From positions 1 to 7,719 of the forward strand of contig SBHH01000245.1 of assembly GCA_006226265.1 (NCBI GenBank): a DNA stretch of 7,719 bases. The letters are read 5' to 3'. Source of the DNA: Alphaproteobacteria bacterium (lineage in GTDB: Bacteria > Pseudomonadota > Alphaproteobacteria > Sneathiellales > Sneathiellaceae). The position numbers and the translations under genes were made by a program. This document shows positions 1-5,906 of the stretch, piece after piece. Within the stretch, counting starts at the first letter, position 1, and every line of letters begins with the position of its first letter. The notes beneath the pieces were generated by a model that saw nothing but the letters and a program-made list of their open reading frames with translations, had not been told where the DNA came from and searched no databases.

Positions 1-549
1 CACATACCAGATGATATAATCCGGCAGCACATCCACCGAATGCGCAAGAATGGAAAGCCAGCGCCCGGTGCCGGTGCGGATATCCACCCGCCGCTCAGTC
101 GAGCCGTCATAGACCGCCGTCTTCAGCAATGCGTCGATCTTTTCAAGCGCTCCGGCATCCTCTGTAAAGATATCGCGAAGCGTTTTTCCCGCCCCCTTTG
201 ACGGCAGATCGAAGAGCCGTAGAAAAGCACCGTTCGAAAAGACGAAACGACCATCCTTTGTGGTCAGAAGCCGCCCTTCCGGGCTCGCCGCAATTACATC
301 CGTCAAGAGGTCGACATTCCCGCTTACCGTATGGCGGAGACCGTGAAATATCAGGTACCAGAGGCCGAGCCCCATGGCGATGACAACCATGGTGCTAAGT
401 ACGACAATGTTGACGACCTCCAGTTCACGCCCCAGCATCGCAGAAATAACGATCAGAGCCGCGACCAGGAAAAATGTTGCCGCGAGTTGGCGGGCATCCA
501 CGCCCATAAAGAATTTTCTGTTGCTTCGCCGCCTGGAAATATTCTGCAC
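1..549 (-). CDS. cckA: Hybrid sensor histidine kinase, N-terminal part, probably CckA (truncated by window edge)
   Basis: Translating the minus strand from a GTG at 549 gives 183 codons that stay open to position 1. Residues about 21-39 and 46-68 form two hydrophobic membrane segments with a very short loop between them. From about residue 80 a PAS-like domain begins (ASPEGRLLTTKDGRFVFSN, then a downstream WLSILAHSVD stretch), and the window ends inside it. The kinase and receiver domains would lie outside. Two N-terminal membrane helices followed by PAS, placed directly after flhB, fit CckA, the bifunctional kinase/phosphatase that feeds ChpT and CtrA; in Caulobacter cckA also follows fliQ-fliR-flhB. 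The GTG lies 12 nt after the flhB stop and in the same frame. An in-frame ATG at 507 (residue 15) is an alternative start; neither has a strong Shine-Dalgarno sequence. The identification is by synteny and domain order, because the diagnostic catalytic domains are not visible. Confidence 0.78.
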   Translation of the reverse strand, partial: MQNISRRRSNRKFFMGVDARQLAATFFLVAALIVISAMLGRELEVVNIVVLSTMVVIAMGLGLWYLIFHGLRHTVSGNVDLLTDVIAASPEGRLLTTKDGRFVFSNGAFLRLFDLPSKGAGKTLRDIFTEDAGALEKIDALLKTAVYDGSTERRVDIRTGTGRWLSILAHSVDVLPDYIIWYV

Positions 550-561
550 AGCCTGATCCGT

Positions 562-1638
562 CTATTTCTTCGCTTTTGTCTTGTTAAGCCGCATGACATA
601 GCCGATCACCTCGGCCACTGCCTTGAAATGCTCGTATGGAATTTCGTCGTCAAGGTCGCAGGCCTTGTGAAGTGCGCGGGCTAGCGGCGGGTTCTCGACA
701 ATGGGCACATCGTTCTCGGTCGCGATCTCGCGAATTTTAAGGGCGATATTGTCCTGCCCCTTGGCAACAACGACCGGCGCACGCTCTTCCTCCGCCTCAT
801 ATTTGAGAGCGACAGCGAAGTGGGTCGGATTGGTGATCACCACGTCGGCGGTCGGAACCGACTGCATCATGCGTTGACGAGAGCGTTCCATGCGGATCGC
901 GCGAAGCCGTGCCCGGACCATCGGGTCGCCCTCCGTCTGCTTGTATTCGTCCTTGATTTCCTGCCGCGTCATGCGAAGCTCCTTCATGTGACTGAAGCGC
1001 TGATACAGAAAATCCGCCCCGGCAATCACCGTCATCACGGCAATCACGCCGGAAAGCAACAGAAGGGACTGTTCCTGTATCAGTTTCAGAACCGACGGAA
1101 TGTCATAGGAGACGATCAGCGGCAATTCCCGCATTTTCGGCACAACGAACAGGAAAGCCACCACACCGACAAGAGTGATTTTAGCGACGCCTTTCAGGAA
1201 TTCCATGAAAGATTTCAGTGAAAAAAGTCGCTTGAAGCCCTTGAAAAGAGAAAGCTTTTCAAGGCTTGGCTTGATCCGTTCCGCCGACAGGACAGGGCGG
1301 TGCTGGATCAAATTACCAATCAATCCCGCCGCCATCAGCACGCCAAGCACCGGCGCAACGACCCGGACCACTTCCCAACCGAGCGCGCCAAAAAGGTTGC
1401 CTAGATGGGTGCGATCGGTCGGAATGGCATGCGGCTGCTCGATAAACTGGGTAAGATCAAAGGCAAGCCCCTTGCCAAGCCCGCCGATGAAAATCAGCAC
1501 GACGAGGGCAATGCCCATGGTCATGAACCAATGGCCCACCTCCTGCGATTTCGGAACCTGACCTTTTTTGAAGGCATCCTCAAGCCGTTTTGCGGTCGGA
1601 TCTTCCGTTTTTTGTGAGTCGTCTGTATCTTCAGCCAT
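562..1638 (-). CDS. flhB: Flagellar export apparatus switch protein FlhB
   Basis: This 358-residue protein is close to the usual FlhB length. The N-terminus is the charged signature region (KTEDPTAKRLEDAFKKGQVP, residues 11-30). Four hydrophobic segments follow, at about 38-57, 88-110, 150-167 and 190-209. A basic linker leads to the cytoplasmic domain with the autocleavage motif NPTH at residues 270-273, cut between Asn270 and Pro271 in characterised family members. The rest of the FlhB-C domain (VALKY at 276-280, then AKGQDNIALKIREIA and ENPPLARAL) is intact, so the protein should be a functional substrate-specificity switch from rod/hook to filament export. It lies in the inner membrane at the base of the flagellum. 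It starts 6 nt after the fliR stop, so the two are probably co-transcribed and translationally coupled. A weak AGGG stands a few bases before its ATG. Confidence 0.97.
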   Translation of the reverse strand: MAEDTDDSQKTEDPTAKRLEDAFKKGQVPKSQEVGHWFMTMGIALVVLIFIGGLGKGLAFDLTQFIEQPHAIPTDRTHLGNLFGALGWEVVRVVAPVLGVLMAAGLIGNLIQHRPVLSAERIKPSLEKLSLFKGFKRLFSLKSFMEFLKGVAKITLVGVVAFLFVVPKMRELPLIVSYDIPSVLKLIQEQSLLLLSGVIAVMTVIAGADFLYQRFSHMKELRMTRQEIKDEYKQTEGDPMVRARLRAIRMERSRQRMMQSVPTADVVITNPTHFAVALKYEAEEERAPVVVAKGQDNIALKIREIATENDVPIVENPPLARALHKACDLDDEIPYEHFKAVAEVIGYVMRLNKTKAKK

Positions 1639-1644
1639 CGCGCC

Positions 1645-2406
1645 CTATTCCCCGAGAAATGTGACCAGCGCCTGCTGATAATGATTGATGAACCACATCA
1701 TCCCGGCCCCGATCATCAGCGACAGAATGGCGAAGGAAAGTCCGATCTGCAACGGCATGGCGATAAAGAAGATCTGTACCTGCGGCATCAGACGGTTGAT
1801 CAGACCTATTCCGATATAGAAAGTCAGGCCGAAGACAAGAAACGGTGCCGCAATCTGGAAGCCGAGCCGGAAGGAGGTTTGGATATAGCCGGTTACCAGC
1901 TCATTGACACTGCCAAAGTCCGGCATCTGACCGACCGGGAAAATCCTGTAGCTTTCCAGTGTTCCCTGAATGAACAGATAATGCAGATCGGTCACGAAAA
2001 TCATGGTAAGCCCCATGAGCGTGAGAAAGGTGCTGGTAATCGCGCCTTGCGCCATAACGGAGGGGTCAAAGAACTGCGCCGCCGCAAGCCCTGACTGCTG
2101 CGCGATAATGGTGCCTGCAACATGCAGTGCACTCAAAAGAGTCCGAAGGACGCCGCCCATCACCAACCCGATCAGGATTTCCCCGCCAAGCAGCATCAAG
2201 AGGCCGACGGGCGATGACGGCTCGGCGGGAAGCTGATCCCCGATAAGCTGGGTGACGATAAAACTGACGGCGAGCGCAAGGGAGAGACGGACACGCGGCG
2301 CAACATAGGCCTCGCCAAAGCCCGGAACCACCATAAAGGCGGTACCAAGGCGGATGAAAACCAGCAGAAAGGCGAAGAGGTTGACGTTGATGAGTTCGTC
2401 AAGCAT
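1645..2406 (-). CDS. fliR: Flagellar export gate protein FliR
   Basis: This 253-residue polytopic membrane protein has FliR features. An N-terminal hydrophobic helix leads to VPGFGE (27-32) and PRVRLSLALA (37-46), followed by GGEILIGLVMGGVLR (74-88). Near the C-terminus is the strongly conserved run NRLMPQVQIFFIAMPLQI (204-221). Hydrophobic stretches cover most of the chain, fitting six or so membrane passes. FliR is a single-copy component of the FliP5-FliQ4-FliR1 export gate, the channel through which rod, hook and filament subunits leave the cytoplasm. The gene starts 17 nt after the fliQ stop and ends 6 nt before flhB, in the common fliQ-fliR-flhB order. Length and motifs look complete, with no sign of damage. 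Confidence 0.97.
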   Translation of the reverse strand: MLDELINVNLFAFLLVFIRLGTAFMVVPGFGEAYVAPRVRLSLALAVSFIVTQLIGDQLPAEPSSPVGLLMLLGGEILIGLVMGGVLRTLLSALHVAGTIIAQQSGLAAAQFFDPSVMAQGAITSTFLTLMGLTMIFVTDLHYLFIQGTLESYRIFPVGQMPDFGSVNELVTGYIQTSFRLGFQIAAPFLVFGLTFYIGIGLINRLMPQVQIFFIAMPLQIGLSFAILSLMIGAGMMWFINHYQQALVTFLGE

Positions 2407-2423
2407 TCATTCGCTCCGTCCCG

Positions 2424-2687
2424 TCACAGACCGGCAATGCGTTGTGAGATATTTTCCATTAACCCGATCATGTTGGAAATCATGAAGGGCATGAAAATAA
2501 TCAGCGCGAGGAAGATCGCGAGGATTTTCGGGACGAATGCGAGAGTCATTTCCTGCACCTGGGTCAGCGCCTGAATAAGCGCAACCACAAGGCCCACACC
2601 CAGCGCCACCAGCATGACCGGCGACGCCACCACGAGCAAAACCCAGATCGCCTCACGCACCACGTCAACGACATCGGTCGGGGTCAT
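2424..2687 (-). CDS. fliQ: Flagellar export gate protein FliQ
   Basis: This 87-residue protein has two membrane hairpin helices (about 12-38 and 53-78), the usual FliQ size and shape. The conserved connecting segment QALTQVQEMTLAFVPKI is at residues 39-55. FliQ packs in four copies around FliP-FliR in the export gate. A GAGGA sequence lies about 11 nt before the ATG at 2687. Another ATG ten bases upstream, at 2697, is out of frame and can be ignored. The gene is the first of a fliQ-fliR-flhB(-cckA) group, separated from fliE by 230 bp containing a probable terminator. That group therefore probably has its own promoter somewhere in 2688-2850, although I found no convincing -35/-10, sigma-54 or CtrA element there. 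Confidence 0.96.
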   Translation of the reverse strand: MTPTDVVDVVREAIWVLLVVASPVMLVALGVGLVVALIQALTQVQEMTLAFVPKILAIFLALIIFMPFMISNMIGLMENISQRIAGL

Positions 2688-2844
2688 TTCGCGCCATCCT
2701 CACACTACGTATTTGTCTGTATGGCGGGCTGCCTTCCTTTTTAGGATGATTGCCCTTCCCTCCCGTTGAGGAGGCTTTCAAGGGTGCCGGAAAACCGGTT
2801 ATTTTTCAAGTTTTTCGACGAAAAAAGGCGGAAAGCCGTCTCAT

Positions 2845-2874
2845 AAATGCAAATGGCGCCCTTCAATGGGCGCC
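2845..2874 (-). terminator. Probable intrinsic terminator after fliE
   Basis: A perfect 7-bp inverted repeat (GGCGCCC at 2855-2861, GGGCGCC at 2868-2874) encloses a 6-base loop. Read on the minus strand, the stem is followed by ATTTGCATTT, a moderately T-rich tail rather than a clean T-run. It lies 44 bases beyond the fliE stop and would separate flgB-flgC-fliE from fliQ-fliR-flhB. The stem is strong but the tail is imperfect, so termination may be partial. Confidence 0.55.
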
Positions 2875-2917
2875 CTTCGCGTAATTCACCCGGTCACCGG
2901 GATCGAAAGACGACGCC

Positions 2918-3241
2918 CTAGATCGGCATCTTGATGATATCCTGATACGCCTGGATCACCCGGTCGCGCACGGCAACGACAGTTTCCAGGGTTGCCTCGG
3001 CATTACTGACGGCGGTTACGATATCGGCGAGGCCGGCCTTGTCGGTCATGGACTTTATACCTGCCTGTTCGGATGCGTTCAGGCTATCGACGGTATCTTT
3101 GCCGACTTCGCTCAAGAGATCGGAAAAGCTCACCTTGGGAGCCGCTTCGCCTTCCCCCACAGAAGTTGCGGTATCAAGCGGTTTCTGGGCCAGCGCCCGC
3201 GAATAGGCCTGGGTCGCCGCCAATGCATTTGTTTCAGCCAT
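2918..3241 (-). CDS. fliE: Flagellar hook-basal body protein FliE
   Basis: This 107-residue protein has a variable N-terminal half and the FliE signature in its last 30 residues (AVSNAEATLETVVAVRD at 77-93, then VIQAYQDIIKMPI at the very end). FliE joins the MS ring to the proximal rod and is among the first proteins exported by the flagellar type III system. It has no Sec signal peptide, as expected. The ATG at 3241 is preceded by GGAG with 8-nt spacing. The gene starts 14 nt after the flgC stop, completing a flgB-flgC-fliE group whose products assemble in direct contact. The composition is acidic and helical, with no cysteine, normal for rod-type proteins. Confidence 0.95.
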   Translation of the reverse strand: MAETNALAATQAYSRALAQKPLDTATSVGEGEAAPKVSFSDLLSEVGKDTVDSLNASEQAGIKSMTDKAGLADIVTAVSNAEATLETVVAVRDRVIQAYQDIIKMPI

Positions 3242-3255
3242 TTATCCCGCTCCGA

Positions 3256-3666
3256 TTACTGATTCAGAATATCCAAGGTGCGTGCGATCATCTTTTTCGA
3301 TGCCTCAATCACCCCGAGATTGGCTTGATAGGAGCGCTGCGTTTCCTTCATATCCATGATTTCAACGAGCGAATTCACGTTCGGTATCTTCACGTAACCG
3401 TCCTTGTTGGCGGCCGGATGGCTTGGATTGAACTTCAACTGGAAGTCCGACATATCATCCTTGATGCCGGCAACCGCGACCTTGCTCACATTATCAGAGC
3501 GGTCGAGAACATTCTTGAAAGTGATGACCTTGCGCCGGTAGGGATCCTCGTCGGGCGACTTGCCCGTGCTGTCCTTGTTGGCCAGGTTTTCCGCAATTAC
3601 ACGCATCCGCTGACCCTGCGCATCCATGCCGGATGCGGAAACAGCCATTGTCTTAAGCAGGTCCAT
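3256..3666 (-). CDS. flgC: Flagellar proximal rod protein FlgC
   Basis: With the start chosen here, the protein has 136 residues, the usual FlgC length. The N-terminal rod helix (MDLLKTMAVSASGMDAQ) leads into the AENLANKDSTG motif (26-35) and DPYRRK (41-46). The C-terminal helix carries VEIMDMKETQRSYQANL (101-117), shared with other rod and hook proteins. FlgC forms part of the proximal rod with FlgB and FlgF and is exported through the flagellar gate without a cleaved signal. A GTG three codons upstream (3675) could extend it, but the GAGAGGAA ribosome site at 3676-3683 would sit only 1 nt from that GTG, against about 10 nt from the ATG at 3666, so the ATG is preferred. The gene starts 29 nt downstream of flgB. 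Confidence 0.95.
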   Translation of the reverse strand: MDLLKTMAVSASGMDAQGQRMRVIAENLANKDSTGKSPDEDPYRRKVITFKNVLDRSDNVSKVAVAGIKDDMSDFQLKFNPSHPAANKDGYVKIPNVNSLVEIMDMKETQRSYQANLGVIEASKKMIARTLDILNQ

Positions 3667-3675
3667 GGTTCTCAC

Positions 3676-3683
3676 TTCCTCTC
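3676..3683 (-). promoter_or_regulatory. Ribosome binding site that decides the flgC start
   Basis: The minus strand reads GAGAGGAA here. The AGGA core is 10 nt from the ATG at 3666 and only 1 nt from the GTG at 3675. That spacing argues for the ATG (protein beginning MDLLKTM) over the longer GTG form. Confidence 0.65.
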
Positions 3684-3695
3684 AGTTGTCTGGGC

Positions 3696-4097
3696 CTAAC
3701 GGCGCCCAAGGGCTGTTTTCAACATCCCGAGGTTCTTTTTGTAGAGCGACGTTGTCAGCTGATACTGAATCTGCGTTTCCGCAACCTTCATCATTTCATC
3801 TTCCAGATCGACAGCATTGCCGGTCGGAGTCGCGTCCGCAGTATCCTTTTTATATTCTACCTTGAATTTCGACCCGTCATCCGTTGCGATGTGATGCGCA
3901 TCAGTGCGCTTCGCGGCCATCTTGTGGTCGGCCGCGCGAAAGAGCATTTCCTTGAAAGTCAGCGGTTTCAGATCGCGGGAACGATAATTCGGCGTGTTTG
4001 CATTGGCAACGTTCTGCGACAGGACCTTCTGCCGTGCCGTCAGCCATTTCATGCGCTCGCCAAGCGCCGCAAACAGGGGAATACTATCCAGGTTCAT
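3696..4097 (-). CDS. flgB: Flagellar proximal rod protein FlgB
   Basis: This 133-residue protein carries the rod-protein N-terminal motif SQNVANANTPNYRSRDLKP (residues 27-45). Its C-terminal helix (VDLEDEMMKVAETQIQYQ, then LTTSLYKKNL) matches FlgB, which with FlgC builds the proximal rod. The motif reads TPNY at 35-38 where most family members have TPGY; the rest is conventional. The ATG at 4097 is supported by alignment of the N-terminal helix, although no good Shine-Dalgarno is visible (only purine-rich AAAGCG). An ATG at 4102 is out of frame and stops after two codons. FlgB heads the flgB-flgC-fliE group. Its promoter must lie in the 98 bases between it and the terminator at 4196-4224, or just before it; I recognise no consensus there. 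Confidence 0.95.
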   Translation of the reverse strand: MNLDSIPLFAALGERMKWLTARQKVLSQNVANANTPNYRSRDLKPLTFKEMLFRAADHKMAAKRTDAHHIATDDGSKFKVEYKKDTADATPTGNAVDLEDEMMKVAETQIQYQLTTSLYKKNLGMLKTALGRR

Positions 4098-4195
4098 CGC
4101 ATAATCGCTTTGCTTTGCTTATTCCTAAAGCGGCAAATTAGGCGATATTCGTTAATGAACCGTGAATTATTCTGGTAAAAAAAGTCTTTACAGAC

Positions 4196-4224
4196 AAAAA
4201 CGCCTCCGGAAATCCGGAGGCGTT
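4196..4224 (-). terminator. Strong intrinsic terminator of the DJ-1/PfpI gene
   Basis: The minus strand reads a perfect stem of about 11 bp (AACGCCTCCGG pairing with CCGGAGGCGTT, arms 4214-4224 and 4199-4209) with a 4-base ATTT loop. The stem runs straight into a T-run (positions 4200-4196). It lies about 30 bases after the stop of the gene at 4254-4823 and isolates that gene from flgB, which is transcribed in the same direction about 100 bases further on. Confidence 0.88.
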
Positions 4225-4253
4225 CGACATTCTGAAAAGGGAATTAAGGCGGA

Positions 4254-4823
4254 TCAGGCCGCTTCCCAGGCTTCCGGCTCGTAATTCCGGACATTCTCGA
4301 CAAACCGGCCGATCAGAGCTTCCTGCTCGATATTGCCGGTTAGCAACATGTCATCGACATGTAGCGTTTCCTCGACGACGGTCGCGCCGGCAGCCTCGAT
4401 ATCGGCCTTGACATCCTCGATCGCATAGACCGTACGGCCCGCCAGAAGACCGGCTTCGGCAAGGATCTTCGCGGCATCATTGATAAGCGCGACCGGCTTG
4501 TTGTCCTCCATGAAACCGCGCATGAAGCGGGCAGTCTGCGGATCGGAGACAAGACGACCGACATGGCGCGAGCCGCCCGGGATCACGACAGCATCGAAAT
4601 GATGTGACATGGAGGTCGGAAGATACGCGTTGGCCGGGAAGAAGTGGCCCCAGCCGTTGCCATGCCAGCTGTTAACAACACCCTTTTCCGGCGAGACGAT
4701 TTTAACGTCCGCGCCTGTCAGGACGAGCTGTTTGTGCAGGGTTGTCATGTGGGATTCTTCAAAACCGTTGGCAACGAGAATGGCAACTTTCTTACCGTTC
4801 AGCGCATTTTCCAAGTCACTCAT
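4254..4823 (-). CDS. DJ-1/PfpI-fold protein lacking the catalytic cysteine
   Basis: This 189-residue protein has one DJ-1/PfpI (class I glutamine amidotransferase-like) domain. It shows an opening strand and turn KKVAILVANGFEESH (11-25), SPEKGVVNSWHG (44-55), the core strand DAVVIPGGSRHVGRL (77-91) and PVALINDAAKIL (110-121), then AEAGLLAGRTVY (122-133). In PfpI-type enzymes the segment at 110-121 is the nucleophile elbow with Cys-His. Here it is Asn115-Asp116, and I find no cysteine anywhere in the protein. The conserved acidic residue of the family (Glu22 or Glu23) remains. The elbow resembles the DJ-1-like C-terminal domain of large-subunit catalases such as HPII, which also lacks Cys, so a non-proteolytic stress, binding or structural role is more likely than protease or deglycase activity. 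It has no signal peptide and should be cytoplasmic. AAGGA lies 9 nt before the ATG. It appears to be a single-gene unit with its own terminator, unrelated in function to the flagellar genes around it. Confidence 0.88.
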   Translation of the reverse strand: MSDLENALNGKKVAILVANGFEESHMTTLHKQLVLTGADVKIVSPEKGVVNSWHGNGWGHFFPANAYLPTSMSHHFDAVVIPGGSRHVGRLVSDPQTARFMRGFMEDNKPVALINDAAKILAEAGLLAGRTVYAIEDVKADIEAAGATVVEETLHVDDMLLTGNIEQEALIGRFVENVRNYEPEAWEAA

Positions 4824-5235
4824 ATATCTTTATCCTTTCCGTATGTCTCATGCGTGCGGGACACGCCCCGAATCCGTCAAGCCGGGATTTGCTCAACATT
4901 CGTTAGATTCAGGCATCCGGTCTTTCGAACAGCCTAACTTGTCATGGTCGACACTGGGTCAAATTCTGTTGTGCAAAGCGGAGCAAAGGCTCCTGATTGG
5001 TATTTGCAAACCGCTGGTGCCGTTTAAACGGGCAAGCTGCCCTGTCCAGCGAGCGGGAACATAATCGCTCCTTTCCCGACATGCAAGCGCGAAGTTAAAA
5101 AAAGCCACCGAATGTGACGTATTACCGCACCTGCCTACTTGCCGACATTTGCGAAAGCCTCTTTCTGCTACAGTAAATAATTATTAACCCCCGGAATTTA
5201 AACTCCCGGCCGATCATTTTAGGGGCGCGATTCCC
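4824..5235. other. Divergent intergenic region (412 bp), no gene seen
   Basis: This space separates the minus-strand DJ-1-like gene from the plus-strand flagellar operon and must hold both promoters. I found no convincing coding sequence or RNA gene. It contains several short inverted repeats: GGAGC/GCTCC at 4980-4993, GGGCA/TGCCC at 5030-5042 and CGGGAA/TTCCCG at 5054-5078. An AT-rich stretch at 5174-5187 includes the palindrome AATAATTATT (5176-5185), about 50 bases before the downstream start, and is the likeliest promoter opening region for the plus-strand operon. None of these matches a consensus well enough to name. Confidence 0.6.
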
Positions 5236-5565
5236 ATGAGTTCGGAAAATTCCACATCCAGATCCTCGAAAGAGCAGACGATCGCCGTCGCGCTCAGTTA
5301 TGACAATGCACCGGTTTCTGCGGCTGCACGGGTCACGGCAACGGGACGCGGCGAAATTGCAGAACAAATCTTGCAATTGGCCTTCGCTCATGATGTAAAG
5401 GTGCGCACAGATTCCGACCTCGCGGAAATTCTGTCGGAAATAGAGCTGGACTGCCCCATCCCGCTTGAAGCGTTTGCGGCAGTTTCAGAGATATTGTCCT
5501 ATCTGTATAAATGCCAGAGCTTAAGCGTACCCGGGCACCAAGACCAAAATGATCCAGAACAGTGA
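5236..5565 (+). CDS. Stand-alone FlhB C-terminal-domain protein (FhlB/FlhX-like)
   Basis: This 109-residue soluble protein aligns by eye with the cytoplasmic domain of the FlhB in this same window. VALSY (18-22) matches VALKY, GRGEIAEQILQLAFAHDVKV (37-56) matches the GQDNIALKIREIATENDVPI region, DLAEILSEIELDCPIPLEAF (61-80) matches LARALHKACDLDDEIPYEHF, and AAVSEILSYLY (81-91) matches AVAEVIGYVMR. It lacks the membrane part and the NPTH cleavage motif, starting just after where that motif would be. It therefore resembles a permanently separate FlhB-CC fragment. Helicobacter pylori FlhX, a similar small paralogue, can replace the FlhB C-terminus, so a role in the export switch or docking of late substrates is plausible but inferred. 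AGGGG at 5221-5225 lies 10 nt before the ATG. The last 17 nt overlap the next gene. The tails (1-15 and 95-109) are polar and probably disordered. Confidence 0.88.
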   Translation: MSSENSTSRSSKEQTIAVALSYDNAPVSAAARVTATGRGEIAEQILQLAFAHDVKVRTDSDLAEILSEIELDCPIPLEAFAAVSEILSYLYKCQSLSVPGHQDQNDPEQ

Positions 5566-5842
5566 AATTGACGCCATAATATCCTCGTTAATGAGCGATC
5601 TTTCCGGCTATACAGAGCAGACCCGCAACGGGACGATGATTGATCTCGGAACTCTTCCCGGCCGTATACTCGAAGTCCAGGGCATGGTGCAGCGCGCGCC
5701 AAGTAAAGATCGGCCCCGGCTCAGCACTTCACTGAACAATCTTCTGAAAAAGCTGGATGAACTCTCCCAGGAAATCCAGCGGGCCCATGACGATCTTTCC
5801 CTCGATATCGACAGACTGGATATGGCCACCGGCAAAGAATAG
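5549..5842 (+). CDS. Small unrecognised helical protein of the flagellar operon
   Basis: I do not recognise this 97-residue protein. It is soluble, has no signal peptide, no membrane segment and no cysteine. Residues 1-20 look helical. A Gly/Pro-containing segment (GTMIDLGTLPGRI, 28-40) follows. From about 58 to 90 there is a long amphipathic, probably coiled-coil helix with leucines at 58, 62, 65, 66, 69 and 72 and an acidic end. The start overlaps the end of the FlhB-like gene by 17 nt in a different frame, with no clear Shine-Dalgarno, which suggests translation coupled to the upstream gene. It ends 64 nt before fliO. Position between an export-switch paralogue and FliO-FliP, small size and helical character fit an export chaperone or gate-assembly factor of the FlgN/FliT/FliJ kind, but I see no sequence signature to support any of these. 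Confidence 0.72.
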   Translation: MIQNSEIDAIISSLMSDLSGYTEQTRNGTMIDLGTLPGRILEVQGMVQRAPSKDRPRLSTSLNNLLKKLDELSQEIQRAHDDLSLDIDRLDMATGKE

Positions 5843-5906
5843 TTTTCAAAGCGGATCGGGCAGGTTACTCTAATCCGGAACAGGGAAAGACAGGAAAAAC
5901 GAGGTA

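Noticed and set aside
331..1221. Plus-strand frames opposite cckA and flhB
   Set aside because: Both are His/Arg/Gln-rich mirror frames of membrane-protein genes; the minus-strand proteins carry clear family motifs.
2775..2800. Sigma-54-like promoter upstream of fliQ (minus strand GGCACCCTTGAAAGCC)
   Set aside because: The GG and GC elements are separated by 11 bases rather than the required 10, and the flanking consensus is weak.
3667..3675. Longer flgC start at GTG 3675
   Set aside because: The ribosome site would be only 1 nt from the GTG; the ATG at 3666 has proper spacing and gives the family-typical N-terminus.
4609..5064. Plus-strand frames overlapping the DJ-1-like gene start and the intergenic region
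   Set aside because: Most of the length is antisense to the DJ-1-like gene, no ribosome site is visible, and the rest has no protein-like features.
5184..5201. CtrA-type site TTAA...TTAA upstream of the FlhB-like gene
   Set aside because: The two TTAA halves are 10 bases apart rather than 7, and a similar TTAACC string also occurs inside the fliQ coding region, so it is not distinctive.
5174..5216. Sigma-28-type flagellar promoter (TAAA with GCCGATCA)
   Set aside because: A GCCGATCA string is present at 5209-5216, but no TAAA lies at the required spacing of about 15 bases.
5843..5906. Possible terminator or promoter in the 64-nt gap before fliO
   Set aside because: No inverted repeat or promoter-like elements are visible; it looks like a simple operon spacer.
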